From Defluviicoccus sp. (lineage in GTDB: Bacteria > Pseudomonadota > Alphaproteobacteria > MPNO01): DNA of 43,981 nucleotides. A program made the translations under genes and the position numbers. The DNA lies in NCBI GenBank assembly GCA_028820505.1, contig JAPPIT010000035.1, positions 1-43,981 on the forward strand, read 5' to 3'. The notes under the pieces are model-generated. The model was not told where the DNA came from and made no database searches. It worked only from the letters and a program-made list of their open reading frames with translations. Positions 1-8,135 of this stretch are shown one piece after another (position 1 is the first letter of the stretch; every line of letters starts with the position of its first letter).

Positions 1-20
1 ACCGCCCTGCCCGTTCCTCC

Positions 21-55
21 TCCGTCATGCCCGGACTCGTTCCGGGCATGACGGA
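21..55. repeat. REP-like perfect hairpin
   Basis: A perfect 15-bp inverted repeat (arms 21-35 and 41-55) encloses a 5-base loop, ctcgt. The core, CATGCCCGGA followed by TCCGGGCATG, is of the kind found as dispersed intergenic palindromes in many alphaproteobacteria (recalled, not searched). A shorter relative with nearly the same loop lies inside the relaxase gene at 43155-43173. The hairpin could also act as a transcription terminator for a gene to the left of the window, but no T-run follows it. Confidence 0.7.
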
Positions 56-149
56 AGTACGGAAGAAACGCCGCGGGTCTCGCGCCCGCCATGTGGAGGA
101 CAGGATCATGCATGCGACCGCCATCGTTACCGACCCGGCGCTCCTAGTG

Positions 150-350
150 ACCGAGGGGTTCCGCGACATGCCGACTCGCGGATCGGATGTGCCGACCCCC
201 CGGTGCCGCGCGCGCACGGTCGGCATTTGCCGACGGCAATGTCGACAGGCCGGTCGAGTCGGCAAATGTCGACATTCCCGCTCGGCATTTTTTGAAGAAC
301 GCGAATGTCGACCCGGCAGCGATTTGTCTACCCGATGCCTATGTCGACGG
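150..350. repeat. dispersed ATGTCGAC / GCCGAC repeats in a gene-poor stretch
   Basis: Bases 1-441 hold no gene that can be supported. Within them ATGTCGAC occurs four times (239-246, 266-273, 305-312, 341-348). One copy lies in the 12-bp palindrome AATGTCGACATT (265-276). A GTCGGC-ATTT-GCCGAC hairpin sits at 219-234, and related GCCGAC words lie near 170 and 190. Regular short repeats of this kind resemble the multiple terminal repeats of IS21-family elements, so this may be an IS end or relic, but no transposase is present in the window. The alternative is a regulatory cluster. Confidence 0.45.
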
Positions 351-441
351 CGGGAACGGGCGGCATGGCCTTGGCCGGGGCGACGGGCTTGGGGCCGGCC
401 GCGGTGCGGCTCCCTCTCCGGCTATCGGTGGAAAATGCGGG

Positions 442-798
442 CTAACCGTCTCTCGCCAGGTGGGCCGCAAGTCGCTCCTTGGGCGGCACGATGTCGGTTA
501 CGAGGTCCCGGATCAGCGCCTTGTTGTCGAGCGGCTCGATCAGCGCGCCCTCCGCGCCCAGCCGGGAGGTACAGGCATAGCCGATCTTGCCGTCGACCCG
601 GACCATGCACTCCTTGCAGGCATTGGCGTTGATGCAGGCGTAGCGTATGGCGAGCGTGGAATCGACATGCGCGTGGACCCACATCACCGCGTCGAGCACC
701 GACATGCCCTCGGTATAGGGAACGGTGAAGGTCTCGATCCGGGACGGTTCGTCGGGCGTCCCGCGTCGCACACGGATGGCGACGCTGTCCCTGCTCAC
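442..798 (-). CDS. stand-alone 2Fe-2S ferredoxin-like subunit (SdhB/FrdB N-terminal type)
   Basis: A 118-residue protein with the cluster cysteines of the succinate dehydrogenase/fumarate reductase iron-sulfur subunit N-terminal domain: C55, C61, C64 and C76. The first gap is five residues, where SdhB/FrdB normally has four. The C-terminal 4Fe-4S/3Fe-4S half of SdhB (usual length about 230-260) is absent, so electrons could pass through only one cluster. The GTG start at 798 overlaps the stop of the upstream flavoprotein gene (GTGA), which supports this start and translational coupling. It is probably the electron-transfer partner of that flavoprotein. No membrane-anchor subunit is nearby, so a soluble oxidoreductase is more likely than a respiratory complex. 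Confidence 0.8.
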   Translation of the reverse strand: MSRDSVAIRVRRGTPDEPSRIETFTVPYTEGMSVLDAVMWVHAHVDSTLAIRYACINANACKECMVRVDGKIGYACTSRLGAEGALIEPLDNKALIRDLVTDIVPPKERLAAHLARDG

Positions 799-2507
799 TC
801 CGCCGCCTCCAGCGGCGCCCGCGCATGGGGCGCCGCGACGATCCCGGCCCAGCCGCATTCCAGCCCGCCGCCGCCCGACAGCCGCACGATCTGGTTGCGC
901 GCGCAGGCGGGATCGGTCTCCACGAAATCCTCGCGCTGATGCGCGCCCCGGCTCTCCTTGCGGTTGAGCGCCGACAGCGCGACCGACTCCGCGGCGAGCA
1001 GCGACGCCCGGAGATCGAGCCAGTCGAGCAGGGCGTGATCGAAATGCGATTTCCGGGCCGGCGCCAGGGCGGGAAGGTCGTCGCTCCGCATCTCGCGGAT
1101 CCGGTGGAGGGCGCGGGAAAGCCCCTCTTCCGTCCTGAGCAGACCGACATCGTCCCACATCAGCGCCTGCAGCTCGCGCAGCAGCGCGCCGAGCCCGGCC
1201 GCGGTGCCGCCGCCGCCGTGCGCGCTGTCGACGAGCCGCACGGCCCGCGCGTCGTCTTCGCTTCGCCAGATCCCGGCTTCCCCTTTGCGCTCGGCGGCGA
1301 AGCGCCCCGCCCGCTCGCCGAACACGAAGGCCTCGGGGATCGCGTTGCCGGACAACCGGTTCGCGCCGTTCGCGCCGCCGACTGCCTCGCCCGCGGCGTA
1401 CAGCCCCTCGATGCGCGTCTCCATGCGCTCGTCCACCCGAATCCCGCCCATGTGGTAATGCGCGATCGGGGCGACCTCGATGGGCCGCCGGGTCAGGTCG
1501 ATCCCGTTCTTCGCCAGCCGGTCGATCACGGGGCCGAAAGCGAGCCGAAGCTCCGGTTCGGGGATGTGCTCGAAGCTCAGGAACGCCCCGCCATTGGGCG
1601 AGCCGCGCCCCGCCTCGCACTCCTTGGTGATGGCATAGGAGGTGATGTCGCGCGGCGCGGTGTAGACGCCCGAATCCTGCTCGCCGTAATTCTCGATGAA
1701 CTCTTCCATGTCGCCGTTGAGCAGGCGGCCGCCGAGCTTGTAGCGGAACGGATCCCACATGATCGGGTCCATCCCGACCAGACGCGGCGCGAGATGGCCG
1801 ATCGGGAAGAACTGGGGGAATTCCATGTCGATCAGCTCGACGCCGGCGTTGAGCGCGAGCGCGTAGGCGTCGCCGCCCATGTTGGCCGAGGCGCTGTTGC
1901 GCCGGAACAGCCGGGTCAGCCCGCCGGCGGCGAGGATCACCGCGGACGCCGCGATCCCGACCGGCGCGCCGTCCTCGAGGTTGATCCCGACCGCGCCGGC
2001 GATCCGTCCGTCATGGACGACCAGATCGGCGATTGAAAGCCCGCTTACCCGCGCGATTCCCGCCCCCTGCGCGACCTGGGTGCGGAGCGTCTTGGCGACC
2101 GCGGGGCCGGTATTGAGGAAATCGACATAGACGCAGCGCGGGATCTTGTGGCCCGGCGCCATGACCGCCCGCATGCGCCCGTTCTCGCGCGCCCAGCCGA
2201 CCCGCCAGGAGTCCATCTCCCGGATTCGTATGGGGGCCTCCTCGCACAGGATCGCCGCCAGACGCTCGTTGCACAGCCCGCGCCCGGCCTCGACGGTATC
2301 GGCGAGATGATGGGTCCAGTGATCGGGCTCCCACTCGCCGACCGCGGCGGCGACCGTCATCTGAGCCATGATCGTCGCCCCGCCGCGCCCGACCAGGCTC
2401 TTGTCGACCAGAACCACGCGCGCGCCGGCGCGGGCGGCGGCGACCGCGGCGTACATCCCGGCCCCGCCGGCGCCGATCACCAGCACGTCGGTTTCGAGTT
2501 GAGGCAT
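795..2507 (-). CDS. FAD-dependent fumarate reductase/succinate dehydrogenase-type flavoprotein
   Basis: About 570 residues. The N-terminus has the dinucleotide-binding motif VIGAGGAGMYAA, and a GRGGAT segment fits the FAD/active-site region of the SdhA/FrdA/AprA superfamily. Further on, HYHMGGIRVDE and LYAAGEAVGGANGANRLSGN are the usual C-terminal FAD-binding signatures. The gene is coupled to the short 2Fe-2S protein. The ATG at 2507 is chosen; a GTG two codons upstream (2513) is equally possible and neither has a clear Shine-Dalgarno sequence. The substrate is not predictable: the lack of a membrane anchor and of the full SdhB argues against a canonical TCA-cycle enzyme. Nearby acyl-CoA genes make a role in oxidising or reducing an organic acid or acyl-CoA intermediate plausible. 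Confidence 0.85.
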   Translation of the reverse strand: MPQLETDVLVIGAGGAGMYAAVAAARAGARVVLVDKSLVGRGGATIMAQMTVAAAVGEWEPDHWTHHLADTVEAGRGLCNERLAAILCEEAPIRIREMDSWRVGWARENGRMRAVMAPGHKIPRCVYVDFLNTGPAVAKTLRTQVAQGAGIARVSGLSIADLVVHDGRIAGAVGINLEDGAPVGIAASAVILAAGGLTRLFRRNSASANMGGDAYALALNAGVELIDMEFPQFFPIGHLAPRLVGMDPIMWDPFRYKLGGRLLNGDMEEFIENYGEQDSGVYTAPRDITSYAITKECEAGRGSPNGGAFLSFEHIPEPELRLAFGPVIDRLAKNGIDLTRRPIEVAPIAHYHMGGIRVDERMETRIEGLYAAGEAVGGANGANRLSGNAIPEAFVFGERAGRFAAERKGEAGIWRSEDDARAVRLVDSAHGGGGTAAGLGALLRELQALMWDDVGLLRTEEGLSRALHRIREMRSDDLPALAPARKSHFDHALLDWLDLRASLLAAESVALSALNRKESRGAHQREDFVETDPACARNQIVRLSGGGGLECGWAGIVAAPHARAPLEAAE

Positions 2508-2560
2508 CGGCACATTGTCTCAAAGCGCCGAAATGCCCGCAACGCTTGCCGCCGGCCGGC

Positions 2561-2581
2561 CCGCCGCTATCATCGCGGCGG
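2561..2581. promoter_or_regulatory. hairpin upstream of ferritin-like gene
   Basis: CCGCCGC (2561-2567), a 7-base loop and GCGGCGG (2575-2581) form a perfect 7-bp stem just before the GGAGAAGGAT ribosome-binding site of the gene starting at 2598. It may fold in the 5' leader of that mRNA. In such GC-rich DNA short stems arise by chance. Confidence 0.25.
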
Positions 2582-2597
2582 CATCGTGGAGAAGGAT

Positions 2598-3371
2598 ATG
2601 CAGGACACGGAGCACGCATTGCTCGCCGCCGCCTGGCCCTACTGGGAGGCCGAGGGCGAGATCGCGCGGCGGTTCTACGCCCGGGCGAGCGAGGACGACC
2701 ACGTCTTCTATCTGCGGGCCCAGCTCTGGAAGGAGCTCAACCCGGTCGACGGCTATTTCAACGGGCTCCACCGCGAACTCGCCGCGCTGGTCGAGTGCTT
2801 TCCCGAAGTCGACAAGACGATCCCGCGGCGCGAGTTCCATTTCCGCCTCACCCAGCTTGCCGACGAGTTCAACCATTACCTCCTGCTCGCCGACGTATTC
2901 GAACATCTCGCCGGCCGCCCGATCTCGCCCGACGACACGGTCCAGCTCCCCGAGGAGAAGAAGCTCGGCGATCTGCGCCGGTCCTACGTGCGCTCGGGCT
3001 CGGCGATCGAACGCGCCGCCGTCGGCTTCACCGAGGGAGGCGGCGCGCGGCTGTTTCGCGAGGGCGCGAAGCTCGCCGGCGGCGAGCTGAACGACATGAC
3101 CGCCAGAGCCATGCAGGTGATCTACGACGACGAACGCGACCACTACAAGGAAATGGCGCGCGAGGCGGTCTCGCTGATCGGGGGCGAGGACGACATCGCG
3201 CAGATGACCGACGCGATCCGGGCGATCAGCGCGCAGCGCGTGTCGATGCGCCGCGAGATGTTCCGGGGCGCCATGACCGGGGACGAGACCGAAGCGTTCC
3301 TCGCGGAGGCCGAACGGGCGTTTGCCTCGGGCAACGCCGACCTCGACGCCGGGATTGCCGGGCAGGTCTGA
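2598..3371 (+). CDS. ferritin-like (diiron-fold) protein, function unknown
   Basis: A 257-residue, mostly helical protein. The ATG at 2598 follows a strong GGAGAAGG site. Two segments look like the metal-binding helix pairs of ferritin-like proteins: EFHFRLTQLADEFNHY in the first half and YDDERDHYKEM in the second, giving E/D-x-x-H patterns. I do not recognise a named subfamily. The gene is divergent from the flavoprotein/2Fe-2S pair, with about 90 bases between them, and convergent with an enoyl-CoA hydratase. If diiron, it could be an oxygenase or oxidase served by the neighbouring flavoprotein and ferredoxin-like subunit; that link is inference from proximity only. Confidence 0.6.
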   Translation: MQDTEHALLAAAWPYWEAEGEIARRFYARASEDDHVFYLRAQLWKELNPVDGYFNGLHRELAALVECFPEVDKTIPRREFHFRLTQLADEFNHYLLLADVFEHLAGRPISPDDTVQLPEEKKLGDLRRSYVRSGSAIERAAVGFTEGGGARLFREGAKLAGGELNDMTARAMQVIYDDERDHYKEMAREAVSLIGGEDDIAQMTDAIRAISAQRVSMRREMFRGAMTGDETEAFLAEAERAFASGNADLDAGIAGQV

Positions 3372-3389
3372 CCCTTCGATCAGCGCCGA

Positions 3390-4292
3390 TCAGCCGTCGT
3401 GCCAGCGCGCGCGTTTGTCGACCGGCGCGCCGGGGTGGTAGACCGGCGCGCGCTTTTCCAGGAACGCCTCGATCCCTTCCGCGCAGTCGGCGGTCCGGGT
3501 GATCTCGAAGATGCGCTCCATCTCGACCTCGCCATGCTCTTTCTGACGGTTCTGGTTCTGGTAGAGGCGGATGGTCTCCTTGGCGTATTTGAGCCCGAGC
3601 GCGGGATAGGTGCACATCCTGCCGGCCCAGGCGCGCGCCTCGTCGAGCAGCGTATCGGCGGGCACCGCCTTGTTGATCAGGCCGATCCGCTCGGCCTCCT
3701 CGGCGAACACGAAGCGGCCGGTCAGAATCATCTCGTTGGCCCTGGTCTGGCCGATCAGCCCGGGCAGGCTGCGGGGCGCGCTCCACTCGCTCATGAACCC
3801 GGCGGGGACCGCGATTTCGGCGAAGCGGACGCGATCGGAGGCGATCCTGAGGTCGCAGGAAACCGCCATCTCCAGCCCGATGCCGACGGCGATCCCATCG
3901 ACCGCCGCGACGGTGACCTGCGGCAGATCCTCGAGCTTGCGGCACATGCGCTGGGCGACGATGTGGAAATAGTCGTTGGCGAACCAGACCAGCATCTCGC
4001 CGTACTCGCCCTTGACGCCGTAATCGGTCCACTCGTCCTTCTGGTCCTCCATCGGCATGGTCTCGATCTGGAGGTCGCCGCCGCCCGAGAAGTTGCCGCC
4101 GGCGCCGGTGACGATGACCACCCGGGCTGAAGAATGGCGGATCTCGTCGACCAGCTGGTGCAGTTCCATGGTCATGCGCGGGCCGATGGCGTTGGCGTGG
4201 TCGGGCCGGTTCAGGGTGAGGATGCCGATCGCGTTGTCGCCGGGATTCTGCGGCGAGGATTCGATCGTCCAGTCCAGGTAACGGTATTTCAT
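3390..4292 (-). CDS. enoyl-CoA hydratase/isomerase family protein
   Basis: A 300-residue crotonase-fold protein. Oxyanion-hole segments are visible as TGAGGNFSGGGDLQIE and DGIAVGIGLEMAVSCDLRIA. Acidic residues occur at both positions that carry the catalytic glutamates of hydratases (GLEMA and FAEIAVP). It should hydrate or isomerise, or perform another crotonase reaction on, an acyl-CoA. It is slightly longer than the usual 260 residues because of an insertion (ETMPMEDQKDEW region) and a C-terminal tail, features seen in crotonases with unusual cyclic substrates. ATG at 4292. The open frame continues far to the right of this start in codon-poor sequence, which is an artefact of high GC. Confidence 0.85.
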   Translation of the reverse strand: MKYRYLDWTIESSPQNPGDNAIGILTLNRPDHANAIGPRMTMELHQLVDEIRHSSARVVIVTGAGGNFSGGGDLQIETMPMEDQKDEWTDYGVKGEYGEMLVWFANDYFHIVAQRMCRKLEDLPQVTVAAVDGIAVGIGLEMAVSCDLRIASDRVRFAEIAVPAGFMSEWSAPRSLPGLIGQTRANEMILTGRFVFAEEAERIGLINKAVPADTLLDEARAWAGRMCTYPALGLKYAKETIRLYQNQNRQKEHGEVEMERIFEITRTADCAEGIEAFLEKRAPVYHPGAPVDKRARWHDG

Positions 4293-4436
4293 GCTCTCTG
4301 TCTTTCGCTTGTTCGGGGCGCCGGGCGGCGATCCTAGGGAGACGGCGAGCGGGCGACAACGCGGCTCCGCTGTTACCCTCTCGCGCGGCGTGCTAAGCGC
4401 TCCGGCGCCGGGGACCATTTGGCGGGATTGGAAGCG

Positions 4437-5909
4437 ATGGGTGTCAGGCGTTTCGAGACCGATGTGGCCATCGTGGGAGCCGGCGGGGCGGGAATGGCCG
4501 CCGGGATCGAGGCCCGCGAGGCGGGCGCGCGGACGATCACCTTCGAGATCGCGGCGGAGCCGGGCGGGGCCTCGATCATCTCCGGCGGCGGCTGCCTGAT
4601 CGTCGATTCGCCCCTGCAGCGCGAGAAGGGTATCGAGGACAGCCCCGACCTCGCCTTCGACGACTGGATGCGCTGGGGCGGCCCCTCGGCCGATCCGGTA
4701 TGGGCGCGGTACTACATCGAGCACTCGCTCAACGACCTCTATTTCTGGGCCGAGCGGCTCGGGGTGAAGTGGTCCTTCATGCTGCCCCAGGAGGGAAATT
4801 CCGTGATCCGCTGGACCCGCCCCGGCGGGAACGGCCAGGAGCTGACCAGCCGGCTGATCGAGGCCTATCGCACGCGTGGCGGCGAGATCGTGCCCAACAC
4901 CGAGATCACCGGAATCCGCGTCGACAACGGACGCGCGACCGGGCTCGAGGGCCGGGATGTCGAGAACGGCGACGCGGTCCGAGTCGCGTGCAAAACCGTT
5001 CTGGTGGCAACCGGCGGTTTCAACTCCAACCTGGAGATGATCCTGGAGGTCAGGCCCGATCTCGCCCCGCACCGCATCATGGAGGGTTCCGGTCCCCACG
5101 CGATCGGGTCGGGCCATGCGCTGGTCCGCGAGGCGGGCGGTTACCTGACCCATCTCGGGAACATCTGGCTCTATGTCTACGCGACGCCCGACTACCGCGA
5201 TCCAACCGGGCGGCGCGGGCTCGTCTTTCGCGGCACCCCGGGCTACATCTGGGTCAACCAGCAGGGCCGGCGTTTTCACAACGAGGCGCGCTCCGGCGCC
5301 AACTCGGCGACGCCCGCCTTGCTGGGGCAGGACCCGTGCCATGCCTGGGCGATCCTCGATGCCGGGATGGCCGGCACGATGGAGGTCGCCGACCCCCATT
5401 ACCGCGAAGCCGGCCAGGTCTCGCGCGGCAGAATCGCCGAACTGTTCCGGGAATCGCCTTTCATCGCCAATGCGGACACGCTGGAGGAGCTGGCCGGCGC
5501 GATCGGCGTCGATGAGGCGACCTTTCTCGACACCGTCGCGCGCTACAATCGCGCCTTCGACGACGGGCTGGACGCCGAGCCGGAGTTCGGCAAGCCGCTC
5601 GGCGCATCGAAGAAGTTCGACACCCCGCCGTTCTCCGCGATCCAGCTCTTCCCGCTGGCGCGCAAGAATTTCGGCGGCGTCAAGACCGACCTCAGATGCC
5701 GCGTGCTCGACAAGCATTTCGAGCCCGTCCCCGGGCTCTACGCGGCGGGCGAACTGGCGGGTATGGCCGGCGGGCACATCAATGGCGAAGCAGGTCTCGA
5801 AGGAACCATGCTGGGACCGGCCATCTTCAGCGGCCGCGTCGCCGGCGGCTGGGCAGCCGAGGAAGCGGGTTACGGCGCGGGTTTCAAGGGCTACCCCGAC
5901 CGGCGTTAG
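4437..5909 (+). CDS. FAD-dependent oxidoreductase (fumarate reductase/ketosteroid dehydrogenase-like)
   Basis: A 490-residue flavoprotein. The Rossmann motif [16 protein letters not shown] is at the N-terminus. [15 protein letters not shown] is the second FAD contact, and [21 protein letters not shown] near the C-terminus is the typical closing FAD motif. The family includes tricarballylate dehydrogenase, soluble fumarate reductases and 3-ketosteroid dehydrogenases; the substrate is not predictable. ATG at 4437 is preferred over an upstream TTG (4419) that lies in frame. Its last bases overlap the convergent pgk gene by 4 nt. Divergent from the enoyl-CoA hydratase, with about 145 bases between for both promoters. 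Confidence 0.82.
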   Translation: MGVRRFETDVAIVGAGGAGMAAGIEAREAGARTITFEIAAEPGGASIISGGGCLIVDSPLQREKGIEDSPDLAFDDWMRWGGPSADPVWARYYIEHSLNDLYFWAERLGVKWSFMLPQEGNSVIRWTRPGGNGQELTSRLIEAYRTRGGEIVPNTEITGIRVDNGRATGLEGRDVENGDAVRVACKTVLVATGGFNSNLEMILEVRPDLAPHRIMEGSGPHAIGSGHALVREAGGYLTHLGNIWLYVYATPDYRDPTGRRGLVFRGTPGYIWVNQQGRRFHNEARSGANSATPALLGQDPCHAWAILDAGMAGTMEVADPHYREAGQVSRGRIAELFRESPFIANADTLEELAGAIGVDEATFLDTVARYNRAFDDGLDAEPEFGKPLGASKKFDTPPFSAIQLFPLARKNFGGVKTDLRCRVLDKHFEPVPGLYAAGELAGMAGGHINGEAGLEGTMLGPAIFSGRVAGGWAAEEAGYGAGFKGYPDRR

Positions 5910-7096
5910 CCATCCAGCGCCGCGACCCCCGGCAGGGTCTTCCCCTCGAGCCATTCGAGAAACGCCCCGCCGGCGGTCGAGAGGTAGCTGAAATCGTGAG
6001 AGACGCCGGCATGGGCGAGCGCGGCGACGGTATCGCCGCCGCCCGCCACCGTGCGGAGCGATCCCGCCTTGGTGAGTTCCGCGGCCGCCCCCGCAACTTT
6101 CACCGTCGCCGCGTCGAAGGGCGGTACCTCGAACGCGCCGAGCGGGCCGTTCCAGACCAGCGTCCGGCACGCCGCGAGCCGGGCGGCGAGAGCATTCGCC
6201 GATCCTGTTCCAATGTCGAGGATCATCGCATCGCGGGGCACCGCGGCGACGGGGACCGTTTCTGCCGGCGCGCCCGCTTCGAGCGCCTGCGCCACGACGA
6301 CATCGGACGGCAGCACGATCTCGCAACCCGCCGCATCGGCATCCGCCAGGATCGCGCGCGCCGTACCCGCCATCCCGGCCTCGCACAGCGAGGCGCCGAC
6401 ATCGGTTCCGAGCGCATGGAGGAAGGTGTTGGCCATCGCGCCGCCGATCGCGAGCATGTCGACCCTGCGGAGCAGGTTGCCGAGGAGATCGAGCTTGGTG
6501 GAGACCTTGGCCCCGCCGACGATCGCGGCTAGCGGGCGCTCGGGCGTCTTCAGGGCGCCTGCAAGCGCCTCAAGCTCGGCCTCCAGCGAGCGCCCGGCGG
6601 CGGCAGGCAGGAAATGCGCCAGTCCCTCGGTCGACGCGTGCGCGCGATGGGCCGCCGAGAAAGCGTCGTTGACGTAGATGTCGCCGAGCGCGGCGAGGGC
6701 CTTGGCGAAACCCGGGTCGTTGGCCTCCTCGCCGGCGTGGAAACGCAGGTTCTCAAGCAGCAGGACCTCGCCGGGACGCAGCGCGCCGGCCGCCTTCTCC
6801 GCGACCGGACCGATACAGTTCTCGGCGAACGCGACAGCGCGGCCGCCGAGCGCGCGGGACAGGGGCTCGACAAGGAGGCGCAAGGACAGAGCGGCCACGC
6901 GTTCGCCCCTCGGCCGGCCGAAATGGGAAAGAACCACCGCCGCCGCGCCCTTGTCGCAAATTTCCCGGACGGTGGGTGCGAGACGGTCCAGCCGCGTCGT
7001 GTCGGCGACGGCCCCGTCTTTCATCGGGACGTTGAGGTCGGCGCGCAGCAGTACCCGCTTTCCGGCGAGGACGAGGGCGTCGAGCGACCGCGGCAT
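5906..7096 (-). CDS. pgk: phosphoglycerate kinase
   Basis: 396 residues, the full family length. Recognised by [11 protein letters not shown] at the N-terminus, the [10 protein letters not shown] segment, [27 protein letters not shown] and the C-terminal GGGDTVAAL nucleotide-binding loop. It transfers the acyl phosphate of 1,3-bisphosphoglycerate to ADP in glycolysis, or the reverse in gluconeogenesis or the Calvin cycle. It lies 13 bases downstream of gap and in the same direction, the usual alphaproteobacterial tkt-gap-pgk arrangement. The ATG at 7096 begins MPRSLDAL. Confidence 0.96.
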   Translation of the reverse strand: MPRSLDALVLAGKRVLLRADLNVPMKDGAVADTTRLDRLAPTVREICDKGAAAVVLSHFGRPRGERVAALSLRLLVEPLSRALGGRAVAFAENCIGPVAEKAAGALRPGEVLLLENLRFHAGEEANDPGFAKALAALGDIYVNDAFSAAHRAHASTEGLAHFLPAAAGRSLEAELEALAGALKTPERPLAAIVGGAKVSTKLDLLGNLLRRVDMLAIGGAMANTFLHALGTDVGASLCEAGMAGTARAILADADAAGCEIVLPSDVVVAQALEAGAPAETVPVAAVPRDAMILDIGTGSANALAARLAACRTLVWNGPLGAFEVPPFDAATVKVAGAAAELTKAGSLRTVAGGGDTVAALAHAGVSHDFSYLSTAGGAFLEWLEGKTLPGVAALDG

Positions 7097-7109
7097 TGCC
7101 CGCGCCGGT

Positions 7110-8120
7110 TCAGCCGAGCCGGCCGAGCGCCGCCGCGACGTCGATCATCCGGTTGGAGAAGCCCCACTCGTTGTCGTACCAGCTCAGCACGCGGACCAGC
7201 GTGCCGTCGATCACCTGGGTCTGGGTCAGGTCGAAGACCGAGCTTGCGGCGTCGTGGTTGAAGTCGGTCGAGACCAGCGGCGCGTCGTTGGTCGTGAGCA
7301 CGCCCTTGAGCCGTTTGGTCTTCGCCGCCTTCCCGATCGCGGCGTTGACCTCTTCGGCGGTCGTCTTGCGCGAGGCGACGAACGTGAAGTCGATCATCGA
7401 CACGTTCTGGGTCGGCACCCGGATGGCGGTGCCGTCGAGCTTGCCGTCGAGCTCGGGCAGGACGCGGCCGACCGCTTTCGCGGCGCCGGTTGAGGTCGGG
7501 ATCAGCGACTGCCCCGCCGCGCGGGCGCGGCGAAGATCGCTGTGCAGCGTGTCGAGAATGCGCTGATCGCCGGTATAGGCGTGGACCGTCGTCATGTACC
7601 CCTTCGAGACTCCGACCGCCTTGTCGAGCACCGCTGCCACAGGGGCGAGGCAGTTGGTGGTGCAGGACGCGTTGGAGACGATCTTGTGCGACTTGCGGAG
7701 CCTGTTTTCGTTCACCCCGTAGACGACGGTGATGTCCTCGTCCGTCGCGGGCGCCGAGATCAGGACGCGCTTCGCCCCGGCGGCGAGGTGCTTTTCGGCG
7801 TCCGCCCGTTTGGTGAACAGGCCGGTGCATTCCATCGCGACGTCGATGCCGAGCTTCGCCCAGGGGAGCTTCGCCGGGTCGCGCTCGGCGAAGACCTTGA
7901 TGCCGTCGCCGTTCACGTTGAAGCCGGTCTTGGTGATCCGAATCTTCCCCTCAAAATGGCCGTGGCTGGAATCGTATTCGAGCAGATGGGCGTTCACCTC
8001 GGGCGAGCCGAGATCGTTGATCGCGACCACCCTGACGTCGTCGCGTCCCGACTCGTAGAGAGCCCGCAGCACGAGACGCCCGATGCGGCCGAACCCGTTG
8101 ATTGCAACCTGAACCGCCAT
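7110..8120 (-). CDS. gap: glyceraldehyde-3-phosphate dehydrogenase
   Basis: 336 residues. The N-terminal [16 protein letters not shown] is the NAD-binding motif. [12 protein letters not shown] carries the active-site cysteine, and [13 protein letters not shown] is the conserved C-terminal signature. It catalyses phosphorylating oxidation of glyceraldehyde 3-phosphate. It sits between tkt (15 bases upstream) and pgk (13 bases downstream), so the three are probably co-transcribed. The start codon is preceded by GGAGGGGCGAA, a good ribosome-binding site. Confidence 0.96.
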   Translation of the reverse strand: MAVQVAINGFGRIGRLVLRALYESGRDDVRVVAINDLGSPEVNAHLLEYDSSHGHFEGKIRITKTGFNVNGDGIKVFAERDPAKLPWAKLGIDVAMECTGLFTKRADAEKHLAAGAKRVLISAPATDEDITVVYGVNENRLRKSHKIVSNASCTTNCLAPVAAVLDKAVGVSKGYMTTVHAYTGDQRILDTLHSDLRRARAAGQSLIPTSTGAAKAVGRVLPELDGKLDGTAIRVPTQNVSMIDFTFVASRKTTAEEVNAAIGKAAKTKRLKGVLTTNDAPLVSTDFNHDAASSVFDLTQTQVIDGTLVRVLSWYDNEWGFSNRMIDVAAALGRLG

Positions 8121-8135
8121 TTCGCCCCTCCGGAA

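Noticed and set aside
3390-6386. A 998-codon open frame on the minus strand
   Set aside because: Only its last 300 codons encode a recognisable protein (enoyl-CoA hydratase); the rest lies opposite the FAD oxidoreductase gene, is Arg/Gly/Ala-rich and is a GC-driven antisense frame.
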